Shown here piece after piece: positions 1 to 14,700 of a stretch of DNA of 64,000 nt. How positions within the stretch are numbered: position 1 is the stretch's first letter; every line of letters begins with the position of its first letter. Source of the DNA: Colletes latitarsis (Eukaryota > Arthropoda > Insecta > Hymenoptera > Colletidae); assembly GCF_051014445.1 (NCBI RefSeq), contig NC_135134.1, forward strand, positions 9,763,672-9,827,671. The letters are read 5' to 3'. The notes beneath the pieces were generated by a model. The model worked only from the letters and a program-made list of their open reading frames with translations, ran no database searches and was not told where the DNA came from. A program made the position numbers and the translations under genes.

Positions 1-3000
1 GTGAAGTATGCGAAAGTATGAGTCTGATGAGGGCAAATCCCAGGCCTAACCTAGACCTAACATGCGTTATCCTCTAAAATATTGATCGAAACCAGGTTTG
101 ATGGGCTCTTTCAGTGTGGTACCACATTAGTACGTGATCCAAACTAGAAAAAGACAGGGATCTGTTCAACAAGTATGTGAAAAACGTGAAAATATGACCC
201 TGATGAGGGCAAATCCCAGACCTATCCCAGACCTAACTTGCGTGAACCTATAAAATATTGATCGAAACCAGGTTTCATCGACTGTTTCAGTGTGCTACCA
301 CATTACTACGTGATCCAAACCAGAAAAAACCCAGGATCTGTTCAACAAGTGTGTGAAAAACGCGAAAGTACGAGCCTGATGAGGGCAAATCCCAGACCTA
401 TCCCAGACCTAACTTGCGTTATCCTCTAAAATATTGATCGAAACCAGGTTTGATGCACTGTTTCAGTGTCGTACCACATTAGTACGTGATCCAAACCAGA
501 AAAAGCCAGGGATCTGTTCAACAAACATGTGAAAAACGCGAAAATATGACCCTGATGAGGGCAATTCCCAGACCTATCCCAGACCTAACATGTCTTATCC
601 TCAAAAATATTGATCGAAACCAGGTTTCTTTGACTGTTTCAGTGTGGTACCACATTACTACGTGATCCAAAGCAGAAAGAAACCCAGGATCTGTTTAACA
701 AGTATGTGAGGTATGCGAAAGTATGAGTCTGATGAGGGCAAATCCCAGGCCTAACCTAGACCTAACTTGCGTTATCCTCTAAAATATTCATCGAAACCAG
801 GTTTAATTGACTGGTTCAGTGTGGTACCACAATACTGCGCCATCCAAACCAGAAAAAGTCCAGGATCTAGCCATGAAGTATGAGAAATATGCGAAATTAT
901 GAGCCAGATGAGGGCAAATCCTAGACCTAACCCAGACCTGACATGCGTTATCCTCTATAATATTGGCCGTATCCAGGTTTAATTAACTGTTTCAGTGTGG
1001 TACCACGTTACTACGTGATCCAATCCAGAAAAAGCCCAGTATCTGGCCAACAAGTATGAGAAATATGCGAAAGTATGAGCCAGATGAGGGCAAATCCTAG
1101 ACCTAACCCAGACCTAACATGCGTTATCCTCTAAATTTTGATCGAAACCAGGTTTAATCGACTGTTTCAGTGTGGTACCACATTACTACCTGATCCAAAC
1201 CAGAAAAAACCCAGGATCTGTTCAACAAGTATGTGAAGAATGCGAAAGTATGAGACTGATGAGGGCAGATCCCAGACAAATCCCAGACCTAACTTGCGTT
1301 ATCCAATAAAATATTGATCGAGACCAGGATTAATCGACTGCTTCAGTGTGGTACCACATGACTACGTGATCCAATCCAGAAAAAGCCCAGGATCTGGCCA
1401 ACAAGTATGAGAAATATGCGAAAGTATGAGCCAGATGAGTGCAAATCCTAGACCTAACCCAGACCTAACATGCGTTATCCTCTAAATTTTGATCGAAACC
1501 AGGTTTAATTGACTGTTTCAGTGTGGTAGCACATTACTACGTGATCCAAACCAGAAAAAGCCCAGGAGCTGTTCAACAAGTATGTGGAGAATGTGAAAGT
1601 ACGAGCCTGATGGGAGCAGATCCCAGACCTAACCTAGTCCTAACATGCGTTATTCCCTACAATATTGATCGAAACAAGGTTTAATTGACTGTTTCAGTGT
1701 GGTACCATTTTGCTACGTTATCCAAAGCAGAAAAAACCATCGATCAGGACAACATGTATGTTAAAACTGCGAAAGTATGACCCTGATGAAGGCAAATCCC
1801 AGAACTAACCTAGCCCTAACATGTGTTACCCACTAAAATAATAATTGAAACCAGGTTCAATGGTCTGCTTCAGTGTGGTACCACATTACTACGTGATCCA
1901 AACCAGAAAAAACCCAGGATCTGTTCAACAAGTGTGTGAAAAACGCGAAAGTACGAGCCTGATGAGGGCAAATCCCAGACCTATCCCAGACCTAACTTGC
2001 GTTATCCTCTAAAATATTGATCGAAATCAGGTTTAATTGACTGTTTCAGTATGGTACTACATTACTACGTGATCTAATCCAGAAAAAGCCCAGGATCTAG
2101 CCATGAAGTATGAGAACTATGCGAAAGTATGAGCCTCACGAGGGCAAATCCTAGACCTAACCTAGACCTAACATGCGTTATCCTCTAAAATATTTATCAA
2201 GACCAGGTTTAATTGAATGTTTCAATGTGGTACCACCTTACTACGTGATCCAAACCAGAAAAAACCCAGGATCCGTTCAACAAGTATGTGAAGAATGCGA
2301 AAGTATGAGTCTGATGAGGGCAAATCCCAGACCTATCGCAGACCTAACATGCGTTATCCTCTAAAATATTGATCGAAACCAGGTTTAATTGACTGTTTCA
2401 GTGTGGTACTACATTACTACGTGATCCAATCCAGAAACAGCCCAGGATCTAGCCATGAAGTATGAGAAATATGCGAAAGTATGAGCCTCACGAGGGCAAA
2501 TCCTAGACCTAACCCAGACCTAACATGCGTTATCCTCTAAAATATTTGTCAAGACCAGGTTTAATTGAATGTTTCAGTGTGGTACCACATGACTACGTGA
2601 TCCAATCCAGAAAAAGCCCAGGATCTGGCCAACAAGTATGAGAAATATGCGAAAGTATGAGCCAGATGAGGGCAAATCCTAGACCTAACCCAGACCTAAC
2701 ATATGTTATCCTCTAAATTTTGATCGAAACCAGGTTTAATCGACTGTTTCAGTGTGGTACCACATTACTACCTGATCCAAACCAGAAAAAACCCAGGATC
2801 TGTTCAACAAGTATGTGAAGAATGCGAAAGTATGAGACTGATGAGGGCAGATCCCAGACAAATCCCAGACCTAACTTGCGTTATCCAATATAACATTGAT
2901 CGAGACCAGGATTAATCGACTGTTTCAGTGTGGTACCACATTACTGCGTGATCCAAATCAGAAAAAACCCAGGATCTGTTCAACAAGTGTGTGAAAAACA

Positions 3001-4630
3001 CGAAAGTACGAGCCTGATGTGGGCAAATCCCAGACCTACCCCAGACATAACTTGCGTTATCCTCTAAAATATTGATCGAAACCAGGTTTAATTGACTGTT
3101 TCAGTGTGGTACTACATTACTACGTGATCCAATCCAGAAACAGCCCAGGATCTAGCCATGAAGTATGAGAAATATGCGAAAGTATGAGCCTCACGAGGGC
3201 AAATCCTAGACCTAACCCAGACCTAACATGCGTTATCCTCTAAAATATTTATCAAGACCAGGTTTAATTGAATGTTTCAGTCTGGTACCACATTACTACG
3301 TGATCCAAACCAGAAAAAACCCCAGGATCTGTTCAACAAGTATGTGAAGTATGCGAATGTATGAGACTGATGAGGGCAAATCCCAGACCTATCCCAGACC
3401 TAACTTGCGTCAACCTAAGAAATAGTGATCGAAACCCGGTTTCATTGGCCGTTTCAGTATGGTACCACATTACTACGTGATCCAAACCAGAAAGAAACCC
3501 AGGATCTGTTCAACAAGTATGTGAAGTATGCGAAAGTATGAGTCTGATGTGGGCAAATCCCAGGCCTAACCTAGACCTAACTTGCGTTATCCTCTAAAAT
3601 ATTGATCGAAATCAGGTTTAATTGACTGTTTCAGTGTGGTACCTCATTACTGCGTCTTCCAAACCAGAAAAAGTCCAGGATCTAGCCATGAAGTATGAGA
3701 AATATGCGAAATTATGAGCCAAATGAGAGCAAATCCTAGACCTAACCCAGACCCAACATGCGTTATCCTCTAAAATATTGGCCGTATCCAGGATTAATTA
3801 ACTGTTTCAGTGTGGTACCACCTTACTACGTGATCCAAACCAGAAAATTCCCAGGATCCGTTCAACAAGTATGTGAAGAATGCGAAAGTGTGAGCCAGAT
3901 GAGGGCAAATCCTAGACCTAACCCAGACCTAACATGTGTTATCCTCTAAATTTTGATCGAAACCAGGTTTAATCGACTGTTTCAGTGTGGTACCACATTA
4001 CTACCTGATCCAAACCAGAAAAAACCCAGGATCTGTTCAACAAGTATCTGAAGAATGCGAAATTATGAGACTGATGAGGGCAGATCCCAGAAAAATCCCT
4101 GACCTAACTTGCGTTATCCAATATAACATTGATCGAGACCAGGATTAATCGACTGTTTCAGTGTGGTACCACATTACTGCGTGATCCAAATCAGAAAAAA
4201 CCCAGGATCTGTTCAACAAGTGTGTGAAAAACACGAAAGTACGAGCCTGATGTGGGCAAATCCCAGACCTATCCCAGACATAACTTGCGTTATCCTCTAA
4301 AATATTGATCGAAACCAGGTTTAATTGACTGTTTCAGTGTGGTACCACATTACAACGTGATCCAATCCAGAAATAGCCCAGGATCTAGCCATGAAGTATT
4401 AGAAATATGCGAAAGTATGAGCCTGACGAGGGCGAATACTAGACCAAACTCAGACCTAACATGCGTTATCCTCTCAAATATTGGCCGTATCCAGGTTTAA
4501 TTAACTGCTTCAGTGTGGTACCACGTTACTACGTGATCCAATCCAGAAATATCCAAGGATCTGGCCAACAAGTATGAGAAATATGCGAAAGTACGAGCCT
4601 GATGGGAGCAAATCCCAGACCTAACCTAGT
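1..4630 (+). repeat. Family A, mixed subtypes with short higher-order spacings
   Basis: About 26 A monomers. Local multi-monomer copies are visible. The segment around 2,720-3,060 recurs about 1,232 bp (seven monomers) later at 3,952-4,292, sharing the rare CCAATATAACATTGATCGAG and GAAAAACACGAAAG. The segment around 2,350-2,570 recurs 703 bp (four monomers) later, sharing GAAACAGCCCAGG and CCTCACGAGGGC. A segment at about 4,330-4,690 recurs 528 bp (three monomers) later with TACAACGTGATCC. Nothing other than satellite was seen. Confidence 0.8.
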
Positions 4631-7600
4631 CCTAACATGCTTTATTCTCTAAAATATTGATCGAAACCAGGTTTAATGGACTGTTTCAGTGTGGTACCAC
4701 ATTACTACGAGATCCAAATCAGAAAAAACCCAGGATCTGTTCAACAAGTGTGTGAAAAACGCGAAAGTACGAGCCTGATGAGGGCAAATCCCAGACCTAT
4801 CCCAGACCTAACTTGCGTTTTCCTCTAAAATATTGATCGAAACCAGGTTCAATGGACTGTTTCAGTGTGGTACCACATTACAACGTGATCCAATCCAGAA
4901 ATAGCCCAGGATCTAGCCATGAAGTATTAGAAATTTGCGAAAGTATGAGCCTGACGAGGGCAAATGCTAGACCTAACCCAGACCTGACATGCGTTATCCT
5001 CTCAAATATTGGCCGTATCCAGGTTTAATTAACTGCTTCAGTGTGGTACCACGTTACTACGTGATCCAATCCAGAAAAATCCAAGGATCTGGCCAACAAG
5101 TATGAGAAATATGCGAAAGTACGAGCCTGATGGGAGCAAATCCCAGACCTAACCTAGTCCTAACATGTTTTATTCTCTAAAATATTGATCGAAACCAGGT
5201 TTAATGGACTGTTTCAGTGTGGTACCACATTACTACCAGATCCAAATCAGAAAAATCCAAGGATCTGGCCAAGAAGTATGAGAAATATGCGATAGTATGA
5301 GTCTGATGAGGTCAAATTCCTGGGCTAACCCAGACCTAACATGCGTTATCCTCTAAAATATTTATCAAGACCAGGTTTAATTGAATGTTTCAGTCTGGTA
5401 CCACATTACTACGTGATCCAAACCAGAAAAAACCCCAGGATCTGTTCAACAAGTATGTGAAGTATGCGAATGTATGAGACTGATGAGGGCAAATCCCAGA
5501 CCTATCCCAGACCTAACTTGCGTCAACCTAAAAAATAGTGATCGAAACCTGGTTTCATTGACCGTTTCAGTGTGGTACCACATTACTACGTGATCCAAAC
5601 CAGAAAAAAACCCAGGATCTGTTCAACAAGTATGTGAAGTACGCGAAAGTATGAGTCCGATGAGGGCAAATCCCAGGCCTAACCTAGACCTAACTTGCGT
5701 TATCCTCTAAAATATTGATCGAAATCAGGTTTAATTGACTGTTTCAGTGTGGTACAACATTAGTGCGTCTTCCAAACCAGAAAAAGTCCAGGATCTAGCC
5801 ATGAAGTATGAGAAATATGCGAAATTATGAGCCAAATGAGAGCAAATCCTAGACCTAACCCAGACCCAACATGCGTTATCCTCTAAAATATTGGCCGTAT
5901 CCAGGTTTAATTAACTGTTTCAGAGTGGTACCACGTTACTACGTGGTCCAATCCAGAAGAATCCAAGGATCTGGCCAACAAGTATGAGAAATATGCGATA
6001 GTATGAGTCTGATGAGGGCAAATCCCAGGGCTAACCTAGACCTAACATGTGTTATCCTCTAAATTTTGATCGAAACCAGGTTTAATCGACTGTTTCAGTG
6101 TGGTACCACATTACTACGTGATCCAAACCAGAAAAAACCCCAGGATCTGTTCAACAAGTATGTGAAGTATGCGAATGTATGAGACTGATGAGGGCAAATC
6201 CCAGACCTATCCCAGACCTAACTTGCGTCAACCTAAAAAATAGTGATCGAAACCTGGTTTCATTGACCGTTTCAGTGTGGTACCACATTACTACGTGATC
6301 CAAACCAGAAAAAAACCCAGGATCTGTTCAACAAGTATGTGAAGTATGCGAAAGTGTGAGTCTGATGAGGGCAAATCCCAGGCCTAACCTAGACCTAACT
6401 TGCGTTATCCTCTAAAATATTGATCGAAATCAGGTTTAATTGACTGTTTCAGTATGGTACTACATTACTACCTGATCCAATCCAGAAAAAGCCCAGGATC
6501 TAGCCATGAAGTATGAGAAATATGCGAAAGTATGAGCCTCACGAGGGCAAATCCTAGACCTAACCCAGACCTAACATGCGTTATCCTCTAAAATATTTAT
6601 CAAGACCAGGTTTAATTGAATGTTTCAATGTGGTACCACCTTACTACGTGATGCAAACCAGAAAAAACCCAGGATCCGTTCAACAAGTATGTGAAGAATG
6701 CGAAAGTATGAGTCTGATGAGGGCAAATCCCAGACCTATCCCAGACCTAACATGCGTTATCCTCAAAAATATTGATCGAAACCAGGTTTAATCGACTGTT
6801 TCAGTGTGGTACCACATTACTACGTGATCCAAATCAGAAAAAAACCCAGGATCTGTTCAACAAGCATGTGAAGTATGCGAAAGTATGAGTCTGATGAGGG
6901 CAAACCCCAGACCTATCCCAGACCTAACATGCGTTATCCTCAAAAATACTGATCGAAACCAGGTTTAATCGACTGTTTCAGTGTGGTACCATATTACTGC
7001 GTGGTCCAAACCAGAAAAAACCCAGGATCTGTTCAACAAGTGTGTGAAAAACGCGAAAGTACGAGGCTGATGAGGCCAAATCCCAGACCTACCAGAGCTA
7101 ACTTGCGTTATCCTCTAAAATATTGTTCGAAACCGGGTTTAATCGACTGTTTCAGTGTGGTACCACATTACTACTTGATCCAAACCAGAAAAAAACCCAG
7201 GATCTGTTCAACAAGTATGTGAAGTATGCGAAAGTACGAGCCTGATGAGAGCAAATCACAGACTTAACCTAGACCTAACATGCGTTATTCTCTATAATAT
7301 TGATCGTGACCAGGTTTAATCGACTGTCTCAGTGTGGTACCACATTACTAACTGATCCAAACCAGAAATAACCCAGGATCTGTTCAACAAGTATGTGATA
7401 AATGCGAAAGTATGGGTCTGATGACGGCAAATCCCAGGCCTAACCTAGACCTAGCATGAGTTATCCTCTAAAATATTGTTCGAGATCAGGATTAATCGAC
7501 TGTTTCTGTGTGGTACCACTTTACTACGTGATCCAAAGCAGAAAAAACCCTCGAACAGGTCAACATGTATGTTAAAACTGCGAAAGTATAACCCTGATGA

Positions 7601-8329
7601 GGGCAAATCCCAGAAATAACCTAGACCAAACATGTGTTAACCACTAAAATAGTAATTGAAACCAGGTTTAATGGTCTGCTTCAGTGTGGTACCACATTAC
7701 TACGTGATCCAAACCAGAAAAAACCCAGGATCTGTTCAACAAGTGTGTGAAAAACGCGAAAGTACGAGCCTGATGAGGCAAATCCCAGACCTACCCCAGA
7801 CCTAACTTGCGTTATCCTCTAAAATATTGATCGAAACCAGGTTTGATAGACTGTTTCAGTGTGGTACCACATTAGTACGTGATCCAAACCAGAAAAAGCC
7901 AGGGATCTGTTCAACAAGCATGTGAAAAACGCGAAAATATGACCCTGATGTGGGCAATTCCCAGACCTATCCCAGACCTAACATGTCTTATCCTCAAAAA
8001 TATTGATCGAAACCAGGTTTCTTTGACCGTTTCAGTGTGGTACCACATTACTACGTAATCCAAAGCAGAAAGAAACCCAGGATCTGTTTAACAAGTATGT
8101 GAGGTATGCGAAAGTATGAGTCTGATGAGGGCAAATCCCAGGCCTAACCTAGACCTAACTTGCGTTATCCTCTAAAATATTCATCGAAACCAGGTTTAGT
8201 GGTCTGCTTCTGTGTGGTACCACATTACTACGTGATCCAAACCAGAAAAAACCCAGGATCTGTTCAACAAGTATGTGAAGTATGCGAAAGTACGAGCCTG
8301 ATGAGAGCAAATCCCAGACCTAACCTAGA
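4631..8329 (+). repeat. 3,699-bp higher-order unit, first tandem copy (21 monomers)
   Basis: This block is followed directly by a near-identical second copy. Corresponding bases lie 3,699 bp apart in the first part (for example 4,681 and 8,380; 6,576 and 10,275) and 3,346 bp apart in the last part (7,222 and 10,568; 8,160 and 11,506). The change of offset shows that 353 bp, two monomers at about 6,709-7,061, are present here and absent from the second copy. Rare markers shared by the copies include CTGGGCTAACCCAG, GCGTCAACCTAAAAAATAG and AGATCCAAATCAG. Confidence 0.87.
6709..7061 (+). repeat. Two-monomer segment present in one copy of the 3.7-kb unit only
   Basis: This 353-bp segment is bounded on both sides by GCGAAAGTA and is absent from the otherwise collinear copy at 8,330-11,723. 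The length is two monomers plus one base. It could be a two-monomer loss from the downstream copy or a gain in this copy; the window alone does not decide which. Confidence 0.78.
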
Positions 8330-11300
8330 CCTAACATGCTTTATTCTCTAAAATATTGATCGAAACCAGGTTTAATGGACTGTTTCAGTGTGGTACCACA
8401 TTACTACGAGATCCAAATCAGAAAAAACCCAGGATCTGTTCAACAAGTGTGTGAAAAACGCGAAAGTACGAGCCTGATGAGGGCAAATCCCAGACCTATC
8501 CCAGACCTAACTTGCGTTTTCCTCTAAAATATTGATCGAAACCAGGTTCAATGGACTGTTTCAGTGTGGTACCACATTACAACGTGATCCAATCCAGAAA
8601 TAGCCCAGGATCTAGCCATGAAGTATTAGAAATTTGCGAAAGTATGAGCCTGACGAGGGCAAATGCTAGACCTAACCCAGACCTGACATGCGTTATCCTC
8701 TCAAATATTGGCCGTATCCAGGTTTAATTAACTGCTTCAGTGTGGTACCACGTTACTACGTGATCCAATCCAGAAAAATCCAAGGATCTGTCCAACAAGT
8801 ATGAGAAATATGCGAAAGTACGAGCCTGATGGGAGCAAATCCCAGACCTAACCTAGTCCTAACATGTTTTATTCTCTAAAATATTGATCGAAACCAGGTT
8901 TAATGGACTGTTTCAGTGTGGTACCACATTACTACCAGATCCAAATCAGAAAAATCCAAGGATCTGGCCAAGAAGTATGAGAAATATGCGATAGTATGAG
9001 TCTGATGAGGTCAAATTCCTGGGCTAACCCAGACCTAACATGCGTTATCCTCTAAAATATTTATCAAGACCAGGTTTAATTGAATGTTTCAGTCTGGTAC
9101 CACATTACTACGTGATCCAAACCAGAAAAAACCCCAGGATCTGTTCAACAAGTATGTGAAGTATGCGAATGTATGAGACTGATGAGGGCAAATCCCAGAC
9201 CTATCCCAGACCTAACTTGCGTCAACCTAAAAAATAGTGATCGAAACCTGGTTTCATTGACCGTTTCAGTGTGGTACCACATTACTACGTGATCCAAACC
9301 AGAAAAAAACCCAGGATCTGTTCAACAAGTATGTGAAGTACGCGAAAGTATGAGTCTGATGAGGGCAAATCCCAGGCCTAACCTAGACCTAACTTGCGTT
9401 ATCCTCTAAAATATTGATCGAAATCAGGTTTAATTGACTGTTTCAGTGTGGTACAACATTACTGCGTCTTCCAAACCAGAAAAAGTCCAGGATCTAGCCA
9501 TGAAGTATGAGAAATATGCGAAATTATGAGCCAAATGAGAGCAAATCCTAGACCTAACCCAGACCCAACATGCGTTATCCTCTAAAATATTGGCCGTATC
9601 CAGGTTTAATTAACTGTTTCAGAGTGGTACCACGTTACTACGTGGTCCAATCCAGAAGAATCCAAGGATCTGGCCAACAAGTATGAGAAATATGCGATAG
9701 TATGAGTCTGATGAGGGCAAATCCCAGGCCTAACCTAGACCTAACATGTGTTATCCTCTAAAATTTGATCGAAACCAGGTTTAATCGACTGTTTCAGTGT
9801 GGTACCACATTACTACGTGATCCAAACCAGAAAAAACCCCAGGATCTGTTCAACAAGTATGTGAAGTATGCGAATGTATGAGACTGATGAGGGCAAATCC
9901 CAGACCTATCCCAGACCTAACTTGCGTCAACCTAAAAAATAGTGATCGAAACCTGGTTTCATTGACCGTTTCAGTGTGGTACCACATTACTACGTGATCC
10001 AAACCAGAAAAAAACCCAGGATCTGTTCAACAAGTATGTGAAGTATGCGAAAGTATGAGTCTGATGAGGGCAAATCCCAGGCCTAACCTAGACCTAACTT
10101 GCGTTATCCTCTAAAATATTGATCGAAATCAGGTTTAATTGACTGTTTCAGTATGGTACTACATTACTACCTGATCCAATCCAGAAAAAGCCCAGGATCT
10201 AGCCATGAAGTATGAGAAATATGCGAAAGTATGAGCCTCACGAGGGCAAATCCTAGACCTAACCCAGACCTAACATGCGTTATCCTCTAAAATATTTATC
10301 AAGACCAGGTTTAATTGAATGTTTCAATGTGGTACCACCTTACTACGTGATGCAAACCAGAAAAAACCCAGGATCCGTTCAACAAGTATGTGAAGAATGC
10401 GAAAGTACGAGGCTGATGAGGCCAAATCCCAGACCTACCAGAGCTAACTTGCGTTATCCTCTAAAATATTGTTCGAAACCGGGTTTAATCGACTGTTACA
10501 GTGTGGTACCACATTACTACTTGATCCAAACCAGAAAAAAACCCAGGATCTGTTCAACAAGTATGTGAAGTATGCGAAAGTACGAGCCTGATGAGAGCAA
10601 ATCACAGACTTAACCTAGACCTAACATGCGTTATTCTCTATAATATTGATCGTGACCAGGTTTAATCGACTGTCTCAGTGTGGTACCACATTACTAACTG
10701 ATCCAAACCAGAAATAACCCAGGATCTGTTCAACAAGTATGTGATAAATGCGAAAGTATGGGTCTGATGACGGCAAATCCCAGGCCTAACCTAGACCTAG
10801 CATGAGTTATCCTCTAAAATATTGTTCGAGATCAGGATTAATCGACTGTTTCTGTGTGGTACCACTTTACTACGTGATCCAAAGCAGAAAAAACCCTCGA
10901 ACAGGTCAACATGTATGTTAAAACTGCGAAAGTATAACCCTGATGAGGGCAAATCCTAGAAATAACCTAGACCAAACATGTGTTAACCACTAAAATAGTA
11001 ATTGAAACCAGGTTTAATGGTCTGCTTCAGTGTGGTACCACATTACTACGTGATCCAAACCAGAAAAAACCCAGGATCTGTTCAACAAGTGTGTGAAAAA
11101 CGCGAAAGTACGAGCCTGATGAGGCAAATCCCAGACCTACCCCAGACCTAACTTGCGTTATCCTCTAAAATATTGATCGAAACCAGGTTTGATGGACTGT
11201 TTCAGTGTGGTACCACATTAGTACGTGATCCAAACCAGAAAAAGCCAGGGATCTGTTCAACAAGTATGTGAAAAACGCGAAAATATGACCCTGATGTGGG

Positions 11301-11723
11301 CAATTCCCAGACCTATCCCAGACCTAACATGTCTTATCCTCAAAAATATTGATCGAAACCAGGTTTCTTTGACCGTTTCAGTGTGGTACCACATTACTAC
11401 GTGATCCAAAGCAGAAAGAAACCCAGGATCTGTTTGACAAGTATGTGAGGTATGCGAAAGTATGAGTCTGATGAGGGCAAATCCCAGGCCTAACCTAGAC
11501 CTAACTTGCGTTATCCTCTAAAATATTCATCGAAACCAGGTTTAGTGGTCTGCTTCTGTGTGGTACCACATTACTACGTGATCCAAACCAGAAAAAACCC
11601 AGGATCTGTTCAACAAGTATGTGAAGTATGCGAAAGTACGAGCCTGATGAGAGCAAATCCCAGACCTAACCTAGACCTAACATGCTTTATTCTCTAAAAT
11701 ATTGATCGAAACCAGGTTTAATC
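8330..11723 (+). repeat. 3,346-bp higher-order unit, second tandem copy (19 monomers)
   Basis: Second member of the adjacent pair, starting where the first copy ends. It is collinear with 4,631-8,329 apart from the 353 bp missing at about position 10,407. There the sequence passes from the equivalent of 6,708 to that of 7,062 within the shared word GCGAAAGTA. Only scattered single-base differences were noticed (for example GATAGACTG at 7,845 against GATGGACTG in this copy). Similarity stops at about 11,723, where GGACTG in the first copy's end corresponds to CGACTG. Confidence 0.87.
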
Positions 11724-14700
11724 GACTGTTTCAGTGTGGTACCACATTACTACCTGATCCAAACCAGAAATAACCCAGGATCTGTTCAACAAGTGTGTGA
11801 AAAACGCGAAAGTACGAGCCTGATGAGGGCAAATCCCAGACCTATCCCAGACCCAACTTGCGTCATCCTATAAAATATTGATCGAAACAAGGCTTAATTG
11901 ACTGTTTCAGTGTGGTACCATTTTGCTACGTTATCCAAAGCAGAAAAAACCATCGATCAGGACAGCATGTATGTTAAAACTGCGAAAGTATAGCCCTGAT
12001 GAGGGCAAATCCCAGAAATAACCTAGCCCTAACATGTGTTATCCACCAAAATAGTAATTGAAACCAGGTTTAATGGTCTGCTTCAGTGTGGTACCACATT
12101 ACTACGACATCAAAACCAGAAAAAACCCAGAATCTGGCCATCAAGCATGATAAATATGCGAAAGTACGAGCCAGATGAGGGCAAATCCTAGACCTAACCC
12201 AGACCTAACATGCGTTATCCTCTAAATTTTGATCGAAACCAGGTTTAATTGACTGTTTCAGTGTGGTAGCACATTACTACGTGATCCAAACCAGAAAAAG
12301 CCCAGGAGCTGATCAACAAGTATGTGGAGAATGCGAAAGTACGAGCCTGATGGGAGCAGATCCCAGACCTAACCTAGACATAATATGCGTTATTCCCTAA
12401 AATATTGATTGAAACAAGGTTTAATTGACTGTTTCAGTGTGGTACCATTTTGCTACGTTATCCAAAGCAGAAAAAACCAACGATCAGGACAACATGTATG
12501 TTAAAACTGCGAAAGTATGAACCTGATGAGGGCAAATCCCAGACCTAACCTAGACCTAACATGTGTTATCCTCTAAAATAATAATTGAAACCAGGTTTCA
12601 TGGTTTGCTTCAGTGTGGTACCACTTTACTACATGATCCAAACCAGAAAAAGCCCAGGATCTGGCCAACGAGTATGCAAAAAATGCGAAAGTACGAGCGT
12701 GATGAGAGCAAATGCCAGACCTAACGGTGACCTAACATGCTTTATTCTCTAAAATATAGATCGAAACCAGGTTTAATGGACTGTTTCAGTGTGGTACCAC
12801 ATTACTACGAGATCCAAATCTGAAAAAACCCAGGATCCGTTCAACAAGTATGTGAAGAATGCGAAAGTATGAGACAGATGAGGGCATCCCAGACCTATCC
12901 CAGACCTAACATGCGTTATCCTCAAAAATATTGATCGAAACCACGTTTCATCGACTATTTCAGTGTGGTACCACATTACTACGTGATCGAAACCAGAAAA
13001 AACCCAGGATCTGTTCAACAAGTATGTGAAGACTGCGAAAGTATGAGTCTGATGAGGGCATCCCAGACCTATCCCAGACCTAACATGCGTTATCCTCATA
13101 AATATTGATCGAAACCAGGTTTAATGGTCTGCTTCAGTGTGGTACCACATTACTACGTGATCGAAATCAGAAAAAACCCACGATCTGTTCAACAAGTGTG
13201 TGAAAAACGCGAAAGTACGACCCTGATGAGGGCAAATCCCAGACCTATCCCAGACCTAACTTGCGTTATCCTCTAAAATATTGATCGAAACCAGGTTCAG
13301 TGGACTGTTTCAGTGTGGTACCGCATTACAACGTGATCCAATCCAAGAAATAGCCCAGGATCTAGCCATGAAGTATTAGAAATATGCGAAAGTATGAGCC
13401 TGATGAGAGCAAATCCCAGACCTAACCTAGACCTAACACGCGTTATTCTCTAAAATATTGATCGTGACCAGGGTTAATCGACTGTTTCAGTGTGGTACCA
13501 CATTACTACCTGATCCAAACCAGAAATAACCCAGAATCTGTTCAACAAGTGTGTGAAAAACGCGAAAGTACGACCCTGATGAGGGCAAATCCCAGACCTA
13601 TCCCAGACCCACTTGCGTCATCCTATAAAATATTGATCGAAACAAGGTTTAATTGACTGTTTCAGTGTGGTACCATTTTGCTACGTTATCCAAAGCAGAA
13701 AAAACCATCGATCAGGACAACATGTATGTTAAAACTGCGAAAGTATAACCCTGATGTGGGCAAATCCCAGAAATAACCTAGACCTAACATGTGTTATCCA
13801 CTAAAATAGTAATTGAAACCAGGTTTAATGGTCTGCTTCAGTGTGGTACCACATTACTACGTGATCCAAACCAGAAAAAACCCCAGGATCTGTTCAACAA
13901 GTATGTGAAGTATGCGAAAGTATGTGTCTGATGAGGGCAGATCCCAGACAAATCTCAGACCTAACTTGCGTTATCCAATAAAATATTGGTCGAGACCAGG
14001 ATTAATCGACTGTTTCAGTGTGGTACCACATAACTACATGATCCAATCCAGAAAAAGCCCAGGATCTGGCCAACAAGTATGAGAAATATGCGAAAGTATG
14101 AGCCAGATGAGGGCAAATCCTAGACCCAACACAGACCTAACATGCATTATCATCTAAAATATTGATCGAAACCAGGTTTAATCGACTGTTTCAGTGTGGT
14201 ACCACATTACTACCTGATCGAGACCAGAAATAACCCAGGAACTGTTCAACTAGTATGTGAAGTATGCGAAAGTATGAGACTAATGAGTGAAACTCCCAGG
14301 CCTAACCTAGACCTAACATGCGTTATCCTCTAAAATATTTATCAAGACCAGGTTTAATTGAATGTTTCAGTGTGGTACCACATTACTACGAGATCCAAAC
14401 CAGAAAAAACCCAGGATCCGTTCAACAAGTATGTGAAGAATGCGAAAGTATGAGTCTGATGAGGGCAAATCCTAGACCTTACCCAGACCTAACATGCGTT
14501 ATCCTCTAAAATATTTATCAAGACCAGGTTTAATTGAATGTTTCAGTGTGGTACCACATTACTACCTGATCCAGACCAGACATAACCCAGGAACTGTTCA
14601 ACTAGTATGTGAAGTATGCGAAAGTATGAGACTGATGAGTGAAACTCCCAGGCCTAACCTAGACCTAACATGCGTTATCCTTAAAAATATTGATCGAAAC

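Noticed and set aside
12773..13099. 108-codon minus-strand open frame in family A
   Set aside because: It exists only because two neighbouring monomers share a 2-bp deletion (GAGGGCATCCC) that changes frame; it is satellite throughout.
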